Source: Streptomyces sp. DT2A-34
Lineage (GTDB): Bacteria > Actinomycetota > Actinomycetes > Streptomycetales > Streptomycetaceae
NCBI RefSeq assembly: GCF_030499515.1
Contig: NZ_JASTWJ010000001.1
Span: forward strand, 8,970,001 to 9,034,000
Direction of reading: 5' to 3'
DNA length: 64,000 bases
Shown: one piece after another, positions 43,869 to 53,047 of the stretch
Numbering within the stretch: position 1 is the first letter of the stretch
Layout of the letters: every line of letters begins with the position of its first letter
Translations under genes and position numbers: made by a program
Notes under the pieces: generated by a model
The model's database searches: none
Told to the model about the DNA's origin: nothing
Seen by the model: the letters and a program-made list of their open reading frames with translations, nothing else

Positions 43869-46800
43869 TCAGGCCCAACGGCCGTTGTTGAGGTCGGTTG
43901 CAACCTCGCCGTCGTAGACGTTGATGCGCTCGTCGATGATGCCGCTCACTTCGCGTCCGTCGAGGTACGTCCGCGACTCGACATTGACCGTGATCGGTTG
44001 ACCGGAGCCCTTCGACGCGCGGATGTCGGACCATTGGCCGGAGGTGAAGACGGGCTCCGGCTTCCCCGTCCCGTTCGCGACGAGGTTCAGGCCGGGCTGG
44101 AGGTAGCCGCCGTCGTCGTACCAGTGCGGCGTGACGCGCCCACCGTCCGCATACCCGCCGGGGCGGTTGTACGCGGCCGGCAGAGACCCGTACGCAGACA
44201 TGGCGTAGCGCATCGAGGCGTAGACGTTGGCGAGGGGGTTCGTCGAGGTGCCGTAGAGGAACGGACCGACGTTCCGCATCTTCCCGGCGTACGCCCGGAA
44301 GGTCGGGCCGATGACCTGCATAAGGCCGACCGAGGGATGTCCCGCCTGCCAGTTGCTATCCCACTTGTTGACGATCGTCGGGTTGCCGCCCGACTCCTGG
44401 TTCATCCGTCGCAGTGTGAGGTCTGCGTACGACGCCGGATTGCCCGTCATGCTGAGCGCCTGGAGGACCGTCGGGCGCCACCTGGCGACGCCAGAGCCGC
44501 CGTTGCCGCCCGGAGATGCTCCTCCGCCACCGGAGGACGTCACGGCGTCGACGATCATGTCCTTCAAGCCGCCTGCCATCTTGACGGGCACCTTCGCGAG
44601 CATCGCGCCGAACTGGCCGACGTCGAGCCGCTCACGGACGTCGTCGAAGAGGGGCTTCAGGAGCTTGTCCCAGATCTTGCCCGGATTGGCGAGCAGATCG
44701 GCACCCGTCTTCGCCCAGTCGATCCCCTTGGAGATCGCGCCCCCGACGGTGTCCTTCGCCCAGTCCCAAGCACCGGAGAGCGCACCGACAATGCCGCCGT
44801 CGGCGAACCGCGGGATCTCTCCCGTGGCGTTCATGTAGGCGAGTTTGTCGAATCCGATCTTCCGGGCGCTACTGCGCTTGATGATGAACTCGTCGGCCAT
44901 CGCCAGAATCGGGATGCTGTCGACGCCGGGAATTCCGCCGCTCGTCCGCCCGCCTTCGGCGAACTTCGCGGGTGCTTCGAGGAGCTTCGGAGCCTTCGGG
45001 AGTGGGTTCAGTCCGACGAAGTCAGCGACTTTATCCCATACGGCCTTGATCCCCTTCGTGTACACGAAGTCGACGACCCAGTTAATCGGCTTGGCTGCGA
45101 CGCCGGCTACGGCATCCCAAGCGGACTTGATCATCCGCTTCGCCTCGTCGAACGCGTCCGCCACGAGGCCGACGCCGTCCTTGATGAGTTCGAAGGCGGG
45201 CTTGATGCCCTTGTCCCATAGCCAGTCAGTCTTGTCGGAGATCCAGTTCCACGTAGGCCTGACGGCGTGGTCGTAGAGCCACTTGAATCCGCCCCCGAGC
45301 CACTTCACGCCGTCCCAGATCCACCCGAATACAGGCTGAAGGACGTTGGCCCATAGCCATGTTGCCTTGTCGGCGATCCAGTTGAAGGCTGGTTTGACGG
45401 CCTTCTCGTAGAGCCACAGGAACTGTTCTCCCTGCGCCTTCAAGGCGTCCCAGATGAACTTGAAGACAGGGGCGAGGACGTGGTCCCACACCCACTGGGC
45501 AAGGGAGGCCATGTTGTCGAACGCGGGCTTGAATGCTGCTTCCCACAGCCACCCGAGGATTGCGCCTACCGCCTGGATCGCGATCCAGATCGGCGTGAAG
45601 ACCAGGGTGACCAGCGCCGCAACGAAAATCCTCGCAGCAAGCCAAATACCCTCGAAGACTGGGGCGAAGATGTTCTTCCAGAGCCAGACAAGAGCGTCCC
45701 CAACCCACTTGATGGCCTCCCAAATGGCCGTGAAGACAGGCTTCAGGACGTTGTCCCATGCCCACTTCGCAGCCGTCTGGATTGCCTTCCACGTCACCTG
45801 AACGGCAGTGCGGAACCATCCGAATCGGTTGTACGCCAGGACGACGGCACCGATAAGGACGCCGATCAGAACGGCAATCCTGACAATTGGGTTCGCGTTC
45901 AGCACGAAGTTGAACGCGATCATTGCGAGCGTCCATGCCTTCGTTGCGATGACGGCGAGCCAGATTCCTTGGATAAGCCACGGGGCGTTTTCCGCGATCG
46001 TCGCAATGCCGTTGGCTATCGCCCCCAGCACCCGGAAGAGAGGGCCGGACAGTGGCGACAGGGCGCGGCCAACCTCGAAGAAGGCGCCCCCGATGTCGCC
46101 AAGAGATTCGGCAACCGTCGGCCCCATCTCACTGGCGTAGTCGAGGAAGCGCTCAAATTCCGGTGAGCCTCGCAGGCTCGTCCCCCAGGCGGCGAAGCGA
46201 CCGGTTATCGCCTGCATCCGCTCGGAGATGCTCTGCATATGGGGGAAGAAGGCGTCAATGACGCCCGCCATGCCCGTGAAGACGTTCCCGAATGAGACCC
46301 CGAGTCCGACGATCGCGGGCTTCGCGTTCTCGGCGATGCCCTTTTTGAAACGCTGCCAGAAGGGGTTTTTGAGGTTCCTCGACGCCCGGTCCATCAGCTC
46401 ACCGATGGCGTCCGCGGAGTTCCGGACGAGCGGCGACAATCCGGGGAGGCTCTTCTTCGCACCGTCGACGGCCCGCGTGAAGATCGGGAGGACGTCAGGC
46501 TGAAGCTCCTTCGACCACGCCTTGAACGCGGCCGTCAGTCCGTTGGGGCCAGCGATCGAGTCGTACAAGTCGCGCTGCTCGGGGGTGAGTTTCGCGAGTG
46601 CCTTGCGGTACTCGTCCGCCTTCGTCGCGGCCTTCGACGTCGTGTCGATGGCGGAGAGGCGGGCCGACTCGATGCCCCGTTCCGCGGACTCGATGGACTC
46701 CGCGGCCTGAACTTGAGTGTCGGCCGCGTTGGTCACGGCGTCGGCAAGGTTGCGCTGAGCGTCGGCAATCTGCTGAGCCGAGTCGACCTGAGCCTGCGCG

Positions 46801-48335
46801 GCCTCGCGGTTAGCGTCGGCGACGGCCTCCGTCTGCTCCCGGACGTTCTGCTGAGCGTCGGCGAGCTGCTCCGCGGCCGTCTGCACCTGCTCGTTGCCGT
46901 CGACGCCCGCCTTCTTCGCGGCTTCGGCGTCCTTCTGGAGCTGCGCGTAGTCCTTCGACTGCTGCTTCGCGGACTGCGTTGCCTGATCGAAGGCGAGCTG
47001 TGCGCGTTCGAGGTCGAGTTCAGTCGCAAGGCCGGCGTCGTACTCCGCGGTGACCCGGTTGAGCTCCTCCTGTGCTTCCTTGACGCGAAGAGTGGCGTCG
47101 CGCTCGTCGAGCTTGCCTCGTTCGAGTTGGTCGTTAAGGTCGGCGAGCTTCCGGGCGGCATCCTCGCGAGCCTGCGTCAGGTTCTCTTCGGCGTCGCGCG
47201 CCTGGCGCTTGGCGTCGGAGAGGGAACGCTCTGCGTCCTCGACGCGCTCCGCAGCCTGCTCGCGCTGCTCCATCGCACGAGCCGCAGCCTGGCCGAGTGC
47301 ACGCTCCGCGTCCTCCACCTGGCGGTTCGCCTGAGCGATCTGCTGTGCTGCCTGACGGTGAGCATTGCGGAGGGCGGCCTGAGCGGAAGCCATCTGGAGG
47401 GCGCTCTGAGCCGCACGCACGTTGGCCGCTGCTGCGTTGTTCGTCGCCGTCGCAGCTTCCTTCTCGGCCGCGTTCTTCGCCTGGATCACTGACGTCACGG
47501 ACTTGATGGCAGGCACGGCGGCAAGGGCCACAGCACCAACCCCGGCGGTAGCCGCAACTGCCGCGGAGGCGATGGCTCCGATGCCGGCCGCCGCTATTGG
47601 GACGAGGGGGATGGCGGCTACGACCCCCAGGGACACGGCGAGTTGCATGAGAGCAGCGTTCGCCTGAGCCGTATTGGCCGTGACGCGGATACGGACGTCG
47701 TCGCGGTCTAGGTCATTGACCTGACGTTGTATCTCCGCAAGTTCGGCCCGCGCGGTCATGATGTCCGCACGCACCTGGATATTCGGCGAGCGGGAGCCGA
47801 GTTCCGCGAGCTGAGCGTCAATCGCGGTAATCTCGGCTATCGCCGTTTCCGCGTCGACGTCAACGCCTATTCGTTTACCGGCGAGCGTCTCCATTCGGGC
47901 TCGGAGCCGTGCTAGGTCTGCGTTGAATCCGGTGTCATTCAGTCGGACATCTGGCCGCGGAAGGCTTCGGAACGCAACCTCCAAACGGTTCCTAAACGCC
48001 CTTCCAAACGCCCCCGCATTGTCGTTGCCCGCGTTCCTCGACGCCGTTTGGGCGGCTCTTCCGCCGTTGCGTACAGCGTTCGGTAGCGCCGTCGCGATCT
48101 GTCGAGCCATGGCGTCACCGATGGCGTCGCCCAGATCGTTGCCGATCCTCTGTCCGTCGCTGGCCAGGCTCGCACGCAGGCTCTCCGAGAGACGTTCCCC
48201 CAGCTTACGGCCCGCTTCGAGCCCCACGCGGTCCGCGACGGGGAGGACGGCCGCCCTAAGCTGCTGGTGGAACCGGGGAACGACCGGGACCACATCGACC
48301 GCTGCTCCACCGACAATATCGAGGTCGCCGGCCAT
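43869..48335 (-). CDS. Phage tail tape measure protein with C-terminal lytic transglycosylase-like domain
   Basis: A 1488-residue protein. The first 200 residues are mixed; residues about 200-270 include a long hydrophobic Ala/Gly-rich stretch; residues about 270-560 are heptad-rich coiled coil (many Q, E, A, R). Residues about 855-1050 contain five to six Trp-rich repeats of some 33-36 residues with the core W-x-x-V-(L/K)-x-P-(V/A)-F. Near residues 1300-1400 is an SLT-like domain (MNQESGGNPTI, SVGLMQVIGPTF). Such proteins set tail length and may cut peptidoglycan. The ATG at 48335 overlaps the previous stop; the TTG at 48338 is not needed. Confidence 0.9.
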   Translation of the reverse strand: MAGDLDIVGGAAVDVVPVVPRFHQQLRAAVLPVADRVGLEAGRKLGERLSESLRASLASDGQRIGNDLGDAIGDAMARQIATALPNAVRNGGRAAQTASRNAGNDNAGAFGRAFRNRLEVAFRSLPRPDVRLNDTGFNADLARLRARMETLAGKRIGVDVDAETAIAEITAIDAQLAELGSRSPNIQVRADIMTARAELAEIQRQVNDLDRDDVRIRVTANTAQANAALMQLAVSLGVVAAIPLVPIAAAGIGAIASAAVAATAGVGAVALAAVPAIKSVTSVIQAKNAAEKEAATATNNAAAANVRAAQSALQMASAQAALRNAHRQAAQQIAQANRQVEDAERALGQAAARAMEQREQAAERVEDAERSLSDAKRQARDAEENLTQAREDAARKLADLNDQLERGKLDERDATLRVKEAQEELNRVTAEYDAGLATELDLERAQLAFDQATQSAKQQSKDYAQLQKDAEAAKKAGVDGNEQVQTAAEQLADAQQNVREQTEAVADANREAAQAQVDSAQQIADAQRNLADAVTNAADTQVQAAESIESAERGIESARLSAIDTTSKAATKADEYRKALAKLTPEQRDLYDSIAGPNGLTAAFKAWSKELQPDVLPIFTRAVDGAKKSLPGLSPLVRNSADAIGELMDRASRNLKNPFWQRFKKGIAENAKPAIVGLGVSFGNVFTGMAGVIDAFFPHMQSISERMQAITGRFAAWGTSLRGSPEFERFLDYASEMGPTVAESLGDIGGAFFEVGRALSPLSGPLFRVLGAIANGIATIAENAPWLIQGIWLAVIATKAWTLAMIAFNFVLNANPIVRIAVLIGVLIGAVVLAYNRFGWFRTAVQVTWKAIQTAAKWAWDNVLKPVFTAIWEAIKWVGDALVWLWKNIFAPVFEGIWLAARIFVAALVTLVFTPIWIAIQAVGAILGWLWEAAFKPAFDNMASLAQWVWDHVLAPVFKFIWDALKAQGEQFLWLYEKAVKPAFNWIADKATWLWANVLQPVFGWIWDGVKWLGGGFKWLYDHAVRPTWNWISDKTDWLWDKGIKPAFELIKDGVGLVADAFDEAKRMIKSAWDAVAGVAAKPINWVVDFVYTKGIKAVWDKVADFVGLNPLPKAPKLLEAPAKFAEGGRTSGGIPGVDSIPILAMADEFIIKRSSARKIGFDKLAYMNATGEIPRFADGGIVGALSGAWDWAKDTVGGAISKGIDWAKTGADLLANPGKIWDKLLKPLFDDVRERLDVGQFGAMLAKVPVKMAGGLKDMIVDAVTSSGGGGASPGGNGGSGVARWRPTVLQALSMTGNPASYADLTLRRMNQESGGNPTIVNKWDSNWQAGHPSVGLMQVIGPTFRAYAGKMRNVGPFLYGTSTNPLANVYASMRYAMSAYGSLPAAYNRPGGYADGGRVTPHWYDDGGYLQPGLNLVANGTGKPEPVFTSGQWSDIRASKGSGQPITVNVESRTYLDGREVSGIIDERINVYDGEVATDLNNGRWA

Positions 48336-48595
48336 CAAACACCCCCGTTTGGCGCGTCAAACTGCAAGGCGTAGTCCCGCGTATCCAGAAGACGCGCCAA
48401 GGCGTCGAGCTTTTCCGCGTTGCGCTCTGCCGTTGGCGACTCCGGGGAGAGCGCAACGGCCGTTGCTGCCTCCACGTAGTCAGCACATGCAGGACTGCAA
48501 TACGCGAAGATCACCAGTTCCCCTGAATGCGTAACGCCTGGCATAGGCGCGAAACGGCATCCGGGACGGAGGCATCGCGTCGGATCATGTGTCAT
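48335..48595 (-). CDS. Small Cys-rich protein upstream of the tape measure gene
   Basis: An 86-residue protein with two metal-ligand pairs in its N-terminal half (T-R-C-L-R-P-G-C-R and F-A-Y-C-S-P-A-C-A), then a helical tail (AERNAEKLDALARLLDTRDY). Its stop overlaps the tape measure ATG. The position is that of tail assembly chaperones, but the Cys pairs and absence of a frameshift site argue for a different function. Confidence 0.65.
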   Translation of the reverse strand: MTHDPTRCLRPGCRFAPMPGVTHSGELVIFAYCSPACADYVEAATAVALSPESPTAERNAEKLDALARLLDTRDYALQFDAPNGGV

Positions 48596-48618
48596 TGGAA
48601 TTCCAGGGCATAGAAAAA

Positions 48619-48635
48619 CCCCGGTACGTCCGGGG
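48619..48635 (-). terminator. Short hairpin before the tail genes
   Basis: CCCCGG-TACGT-CCGGGG in the 90-bp gap after the prim-pol-like gene on the minus strand. It is possibly a weak terminator. The loop contains TACGT, the attachment-core pentamer, which may be chance. Confidence 0.4.
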
Positions 48636-48685
48636 CATGCGAAAGGACCTCCGGCGTTAACCGAAGGCCCTTGGGGAGTTGTGTG

Positions 48686-49345
48686 TTACGCGGTGAGCTG
48701 CTCGACGAGGCTGGAGATATCGGCGATCGTCGTCGGAGCACCGCGGAAACGATGACCCGTCATAGCGATGTACCGCCCGTCGCCGTACACCTCGACGGCG
48801 TAGCCGTCCTCACGTCGGATACGGCGCCCCTGGCGGACGTCAGCGCGGCCCCAGATGTGCAAGCCGTCGCCGGAGGCTGAGACTTCCGTGTACGTCGATC
48901 CTGCCTGGCGCAGGATCTCCGCGGCCCACGGCTTCACGGTGCCGTCAGACGCAAGCGCATGGTCCAGGTCGATACAGGCCACTCCATCGCCGTTGAGGAC
49001 GAACCCCAGACCGACGCCGGCGACGGACTCCGTCGCGTTCTTGTAGGTGCCCCACATCCGCGGATCCGTCGACGAGGCTGCCCTACCGACGGTCGTCAGC
49101 GGAGCCTTCGCCGAAGAGCGACGTACCCACCTGTCGCGAGTGGTCAACTCCAGCGGGAACACCCGCTTCTTAGCGGCACGGTGCGCTGCAACGCGGCATC
49201 GAGCGGAGCACGTTCGAGCGTCGGAGCGAGCCGCGATCGGCATGTCACCGTCGCACCACTCGCACAGTCGCTCCGTCTTCACGTCCCGGTAGGCGGCGAG
49301 GGTCTGAGCGCTCGCCTCGCGGTTCAAGGGGTCTGAACACTCCAC
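48686..49345 (-). CDS. Bifunctional DNA primase/polymerase N-terminal-like protein with zinc motif
   Basis: A 219-residue protein. Residues about 28-52 form a zinc-ribbon (CEWCDGDMPIA ... CSARCRVAAHRAAK). From about residue 75 follows a prim-pol-like domain: GVGLGFVLNGDGVACIDLDHAL, then VSASGDGLHIWGR and VEVYGDGRYIAMTGHRF, including acidic residues and the SGDGLHIWG motif of that fold. The helicase half of full prim-pol proteins is missing. It could prime replication of the element or be a remnant. The GTG start at 49345 lacks a clear ribosome binding site. Confidence 0.7.
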   Translation of the reverse strand: MECSDPLNREASAQTLAAYRDVKTERLCEWCDGDMPIAARSDARTCSARCRVAAHRAAKKRVFPLELTTRDRWVRRSSAKAPLTTVGRAASSTDPRMWGTYKNATESVAGVGLGFVLNGDGVACIDLDHALASDGTVKPWAAEILRQAGSTYTEVSASGDGLHIWGRADVRQGRRIRREDGYAVEVYGDGRYIAMTGHRFRGAPTTIADISSLVEQLTA

Positions 49346-49686
49346 CGGGCGGACGCTGGGGCCCCTGACGGGCCTCCAGAGGGCTCCCGCAGGCGTTACA
49401 TCTCAGATCCCCAGACCCGTACAGAGCGAGAGGCCCAGCACCTAAACGGTCTGGAGATCGTCCCGGAGGGGGTCACCCCCCCTGGTCTGGAGGCCCCGGA
49501 CGTAGCCACTCTGCTACGGTGTGAAGTCGAAACGGCCGGTGTTATGACCGGACGCTACCCAGAGCGAGCCCACTGGGACGCCTCCAGGCAGGAGGCCGCC
49601 GGACTGTCGATGTCCGTCAAGTGGGCTGACGAAGCTGCGTAGCAACGACTCCACTCGATGGCAACACGCTTCGTGGAGTCTCGCGC
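49346..49686. other. Divergent gene-free stretch
   Basis: 341 bp between the leftward prim-pol-like gene and a rightward small membrane-protein gene. It holds a perfect hairpin CGTAGC-CACTCT-GCTACG at 49501-49518, a possible -10 TACGGT at 49515-49520, and a weak 32-codon frame at 49544-49642 without a ribosome binding site. Promoters for both directions probably lie here. Confidence 0.35.
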
Positions 49687-49875
49687 ATGTCATCCGCGCT
49701 CGTCCCCTTCCTCACCCTTGCCTACTGCCTCACAGTGGTGTGCTGCACCGCCGTCGTGCTAGTGCTCTTGGCGCTACGTGGCACGTCACCTGACCAGCGC
49801 TCAACCATCCTGCGCAGCCTGGCGCATGTCGTCAGGGCGTGGGCAGAGGCACTGAAGTTCTGGCGCAGGCGGTAG
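49687..49875 (+). CDS. Small single-span membrane protein (copy 1)
   Basis: A 62-residue protein with one hydrophobic segment at residues about 6-30 and a basic amphipathic tail (LRSLAHVVRAWAEALKFWRR). The tail resembles that of the protein encoded at 51033, RALAELMHFWRR, so the two are likely paralogues. Such proteins occur in phages as small holin- or exclusion-type factors, but no family was recognised. Confidence 0.55.
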   Translation: MSSALVPFLTLAYCLTVVCCTAVVLVLLALRGTSPDQRSTILRSLAHVVRAWAEALKFWRRR

Positions 49876-50161
49876 CGCGGGTGGCGCTAGACTCTCCTGC
49901 ACTGCCCACGGCACCGCCAGTCGAGCGACTGGCCGCTGAGTCCAAGGTGCCTGAGTTCGGGTGTGCTGAGCACGTCCAACCAACCGCGCTTGTGTGGAGA
50001 ACCGAGCAGTAGACACGGCCACATTGCGGCCTCGACGAACCGTCTTACAGGGACGGACCCGGTGTGCGCGGACACCGCAGGGATTCGCAGGCAGCCGTCT
50101 GTTTCGTCGGCACACGTCGCTCATGACGCGTGCCCTCACGGACGGCATCCACCGTGTCTAA

Positions 50162-51015
50162 GAAGTCATCTCATTTGGCTGACTCGGTAGGCTGTAGCTC
50201 GTGGGGATCGTTGAGCGGCTGGTGCCGGATGAGTTGTGGGATTTGTTCCAGCGAGTGGTGCCAGAGGCTCCCTCGCGGCCTCAAGGAGGTGGCCGACGCC
50301 GCCATGGTGACCGGGAAGTGCTGGCCGCGATCGTGTTCGTGGCGACGTCAGGCTGCACGTGGCAGCAGTTGCCGTCCGCGTCGTTCGGGCCGTCGGGAGC
50401 GACGGCCCATCGGCGCTTTGCCGAGTGGACGAAGGCCAGGGTGTGGGCCAAGCTCCACCGCCTGGTCCTCGACGAGCTCGGCGCTCGCGGCGAGTTGGAC
50501 TGGACCCGCTGCGCGATCGACTCCGTGAACATGCGGGCCCTGAAAAGGGGGACCTGACGGGTCCGAATCCTGTCGACCGGGGCAAGTACGGGTCGAAGAT
50601 CCACCTCATCACCGAGCGGACCGGTCTGCCCTTGTCTGTCGGAATCTCGGGGGCGAACCTGCACGACAGCCAGGCCCTGATCCCTCTGGTGAAGGGCATA
50701 CCGCCAATCCGTTCCCGCCGTGGACGCCGACGTCGCAGGCCGGGCAAGCTCCACGCCGACAAGGGCTACGACTACTCCCACCTGCGTCGATGGTTACGCC
50801 AACGTGGCATCACCCACCGCATCGCCCGAAAGGGCATCGAGAGTTCGCAGCGACTGGGCCGCCACCGCTGGACCATCGAACGCACCATGGCCTGGCTCGC
50901 CGGCTGCCGCCGCCTCCACCGACGCTACGAGCGCAAAGCCGACCACTTCCTGGCCTTCACCAGCATCGCCTGCACCCTCATCTGCTACCGCAGACTCGCC
51001 AAATGAGATGACTTC
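50162..51015 (+). mobile_element. Complete IS5-family insertion sequence, 854 bp
   Basis: The perfect 18-bp terminal inverted repeats are GAAGTCATCTCATTTGGC at 50162-50179 and its complement at 50998-51015, flanked by the target duplication TAA at 50159-50161 and 51016-51018. A 3-bp TNA duplication fits the IS1031/ISL2-like groups of the IS5 family. Intact ends and duplication indicate a recent insertion. Confidence 0.9.
50201..51006 (+). CDS. IS5-family transposase made by programmed -1 frameshift
   Basis: The first frame starts with GTG at 50201 (LVPDELWDLFQRVVPEA, GCTWQQLPSASFG) and ends at 50557. The second frame is open to 51006 and carries the rest of the DDE domain (GSKIHLITERTGLPL, LHADKGYDYSHLRRWL, RHRWTIERTMAWLAGCRR). 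The frames overlap around AAAAGGGGGAC at 50543-50553, where a -1 slip on A-AGG-GGG would join them. The D-D-E residues are in DWTRCAIDS, LHADKGYD and WTIERT. The start lies 22 bp inside the left repeat. Confidence 0.88.
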
Positions 51016-51032
51016 TAAGGGGTTTGCCGCCC

Positions 51033-51215
51033 ATGTGGGCCATTCTGGAACAAGTCGCCGTCGGTGCGCCTTGGTTGCTGGTGTCGGTCGTCGGATTGAT
51101 CGCGTTCGCGATTCTGCTCGCGCTGCTGATCTCGCTACGCAACGCAGCCGCTCACGAGCGGCCGGAGATCATTAGGGCGCTCGCAGAGCTGATGCACTTC
51201 TGGCGAAGGCAGTGA
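51033..51215 (+). CDS. Small single-span membrane protein (copy 2)
   Basis: A 60-residue protein (MWAILEQVAVGAPWLLVSVV start) with one strong transmembrane segment at residues about 12-36 and the tail ERPEIIRALAELMHFWRR, resembling the tail encoded at 49687. The IS ends 17 bp upstream of the ATG. The AAGG of the duplicated target and flank now forms the ribosome binding site, so the gene may still be translated, but its native upstream region is separated by 854 bp. Its stop is 2 bp from that of a convergent gene. Confidence 0.55.
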   Translation: MWAILEQVAVGAPWLLVSVVGLIAFAILLALLISLRNAAAHERPEIIRALAELMHFWRRQ

Positions 51216-51217
51216 GG

Positions 51218-51478
51218 TTAGCTCTGGCCGATGCTCGACACGTGGTCAAGTCGCACGGTGTGAGCCTTCGTCGACACCGTGACAGTCAGAGACTTGGGCC
51301 ATTCCTGCGTGCCCTCTGGCCAGCCGGCGGAGCGCGGGACGTAGGCCAGCGTCCCCGTCAGCGACGCTCCACCAACGAGGTTGACGGTTACCGACTGACC
51401 GTTCAGGGCTGCCGCGCGGTTGCGGACCTCTGAGACGTACTCATCGAAGAGGCCGGTCCTGGTACTGGGCACTGTCAT
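51218..51478 (-). CDS. Small beta-rich hypothetical protein
   Basis: An 86-residue protein with an N-terminal helix (FDEYVSEVRNRAAAL) followed by alternating strands: SVTVNLVGGASLTGTLAYVP, LTVTVSTKAHTVRLDHVSSI. The pattern V-x-L-x-G-G-x-x-L-x-G-x-L resembles an Sm/LSm- or SH3-like barrel; this is a fold guess only. Its ATG overlaps the stop of the scaffold-like gene. Confidence 0.5.
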   Translation of the reverse strand: MTVPSTRTGLFDEYVSEVRNRAAALNGQSVTVNLVGGASLTGTLAYVPRSAGWPEGTQEWPKSLTVTVSTKAHTVRLDHVSSIGQS

Positions 51479-51846
51479 CGTCCATTCGTGGTGTAGGTGC
51501 GCTCAGCGAACGGGTTGCGCCCGTCGCTGTTGTCCTGGCGTCGCTCCGGGCGTCGCCCGTCCTCGTCGATCCCGTGACGCTGCCGGTAGCGCTCAGCGCC
51601 TCCGCTGACGGTCTCGGCGCCGTTGCCGACGTCGGGACCACGGTCGCCACCGGAACGGGGCGCAGGGGGCGCGGGAGGAGCCGCTACGCCGAACTGCGCG
51701 GCGAGCGTCTGCGCGTCGGCCGCCAGTTCCTCCGACGTCGTGCCGACGAGGCGCGCGGACTGCTCCGGCGTCAGGCCGGCGGCGAGTCCCGCACGCAGGC
51801 GGGCGAGTTCGGTCAGAGCGGCGTCGCGCTCTTCTTCAGGAGTCAT
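51475..51846 (-). CDS. Putative phage scaffolding-like protein
   Basis: A 123-residue, highly charged protein starting MTPEEERDAALTELARLRAG. The stretch GLTPEQSARLVGTTSEELAA is a motif I know from phage scaffolding proteins (DUF4355-like), followed by a Pro/Gly/Arg-rich disordered half. It lacks a neighbouring capsid gene, so the assembly function may be lost. It forms an operon with the gene before it and the one after it. Confidence 0.5.
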   Translation of the reverse strand: MTPEEERDAALTELARLRAGLAAGLTPEQSARLVGTTSEELAADAQTLAAQFGVAAPPAPPAPRSGGDRGPDVGNGAETVSGGAERYRQRHGIDEDGRRPERRQDNSDGRNPFAERTYTTNGR

Positions 51847-51860
51847 GGTGTCTGTCCTTG

Positions 51861-52721
51861 TCAGTAGGTGAAGGGGCGCGGGTCACGGCCCGTGCCGAGG
51901 GGCTTGTACGTGCGCTCAGGCACGACGCGCGGGGAGAGGTCGACGATTGGGCCGTGGTCGTCGTAGGCGAGAGGCGCCGTCGACGAGGTGACGGCGAACT
52001 CCAGGTCGTCGAACGACGTCGGTACGAATGCGGAGCGGCTGCGCGCGAGCCAGACGAGGTATTCGACGGTGTAGGCACCCGACCGCATGACGTCGGCGAC
52101 GTGCGCCGGGACTTCGTCCATGCGGACGTCCTTGACCTCCCCGTGGCCCGCCTCGCGCCACTGCCGCATACGCAGACGCTCGTCCATCCCGGTGACGGCG
52201 CGGAGGACGTCCCACGCGGCGTCGCGAACGTTGCGGTAGTCCTTCAGGAGCGACGTCAGGCGACGCCAGGCGTCCAGGACATCCCCACCCGCCTCGATGG
52301 CCTGTTCCGCCGTCGTGACATCGCCCAGCGTCTCCCCGGCGTCCTTCGCGACGTCGAGGATCTCCTTCAGTCGGCCGTCGAGGTGCTCCAGGACGTCAGT
52401 CGACAGGGAGTCGCGGAGATCCTCCGCGGCGGCCTTCGTGGTGTCCTCCAGGCGTCGCAGGGCGAGCGCCTCCGACTCCCACGCAACGGCGTCAGCGTGC
52501 GCCTTCGCGACTCTCTTGGCGTAGTCCGTGGGCCACTTGCCCGTGTCGGTGAACGTCGCGATGGCCTCGGCCTGGACGCCCGCCAGCGCCTCCGTGGGCG
52601 TCTTCCCGCGGGGGAAGTCCCGGCGGAGCTTGACGGCCGCCTCGTGGCGTTCCTGCGCCTTCGCGACGTCGGGCACCGTCGCCCACGCTGCCGCGAGTTC
52701 GGGGTTAGTGGTTGCTCGCAT
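51861..52721 (-). CDS. Hypothetical helical protein of the element
   Basis: A 286-residue, largely helical acidic protein (AAAWATVPDVAKAQERHEAA, DVLEHLDGRLKEILDVAKDA, WDVLRAVTGMDERLRMRQWR) with a short beta-rich C-terminus ending PRPFTY. It was not recognised. The ATG at 52721 is chosen since AAGG lies 8 bp upstream; another ATG is at 52727. It precedes the scaffold-like gene in one transcript, so it may belong to the old head module. Confidence 0.5.
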   Translation of the reverse strand: MRATTNPELAAAWATVPDVAKAQERHEAAVKLRRDFPRGKTPTEALAGVQAEAIATFTDTGKWPTDYAKRVAKAHADAVAWESEALALRRLEDTTKAAAEDLRDSLSTDVLEHLDGRLKEILDVAKDAGETLGDVTTAEQAIEAGGDVLDAWRRLTSLLKDYRNVRDAAWDVLRAVTGMDERLRMRQWREAGHGEVKDVRMDEVPAHVADVMRSGAYTVEYLVWLARSRSAFVPTSFDDLEFAVTSSTAPLAYDDHGPIVDLSPRVVPERTYKPLGTGRDPRPFTY

Positions 52722-53010
52722 GGTCATCCTTCGTGTCGGGAAACAAGTCAGGCCCCTGCCCACAAGGGGCAAGGGCCTGTCGGTAGTGGGCCGCGCGTGC
52801 GGCGTATCGGTCGCGAACCCGTCGACGGATGGTCTCTGCGGAACCTGCGTAGCGCCGCCGCTCTGCTCTGCACACGCATTCGCGACAGCGGAGCTTTAGC
52901 CCGTCGCGGTTCCCCGCGTCGCGGTGGAAGTAGGCAACGGTCCGCGGGTAGGTACGCCCGCAGTCCGGGCATCCGCGCGACGGGGACGGCACGTCGGAAT
53001 GGCTCGACAT
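52705..53010 (-). CDS. Zinc-ribbon protein (endonuclease VII-like N-terminus)
   Basis: A 101-residue protein with C-P-D-C-G-R-T-Y near residue 13 and C-R-E-C-V near residue 43, separated by AYFHRDAGNRDGLKLR, then an Arg-rich helix. This is the arrangement found at the N-terminus of phage endonuclease VII-like proteins, but the nuclease domain itself is absent. It overlaps the next gene by 17 bp. Confidence 0.5.
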   Translation of the reverse strand: MSSHSDVPSPSRGCPDCGRTYPRTVAYFHRDAGNRDGLKLRCRECVCRAERRRYAGSAETIRRRVRDRYAARAAHYRQALAPCGQGPDLFPDTKDDHASNH

Positions 53011-53047
53011 CGTGTCTCCTGTCGTTCTGTCTGACGAGGGCATAGGA

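Noticed and set aside
43869..48338. TTG at 48336-48338 as start of the tape measure protein
   Set aside because: The ATG directly after it overlaps the previous stop as ATGA, the usual coupling seen across this element.
48625..48629. TACGT in the hairpin loop at 48619-48635 as a secondary attachment core
   Set aside because: A pentamer is expected by chance many times in 16 kb, and the flanks do not resemble tuf3.
49544..49642. A 32-codon rightward ORF
   Set aside because: It has no ribosome binding site and no coupling to a neighbour; its length is expected by chance.
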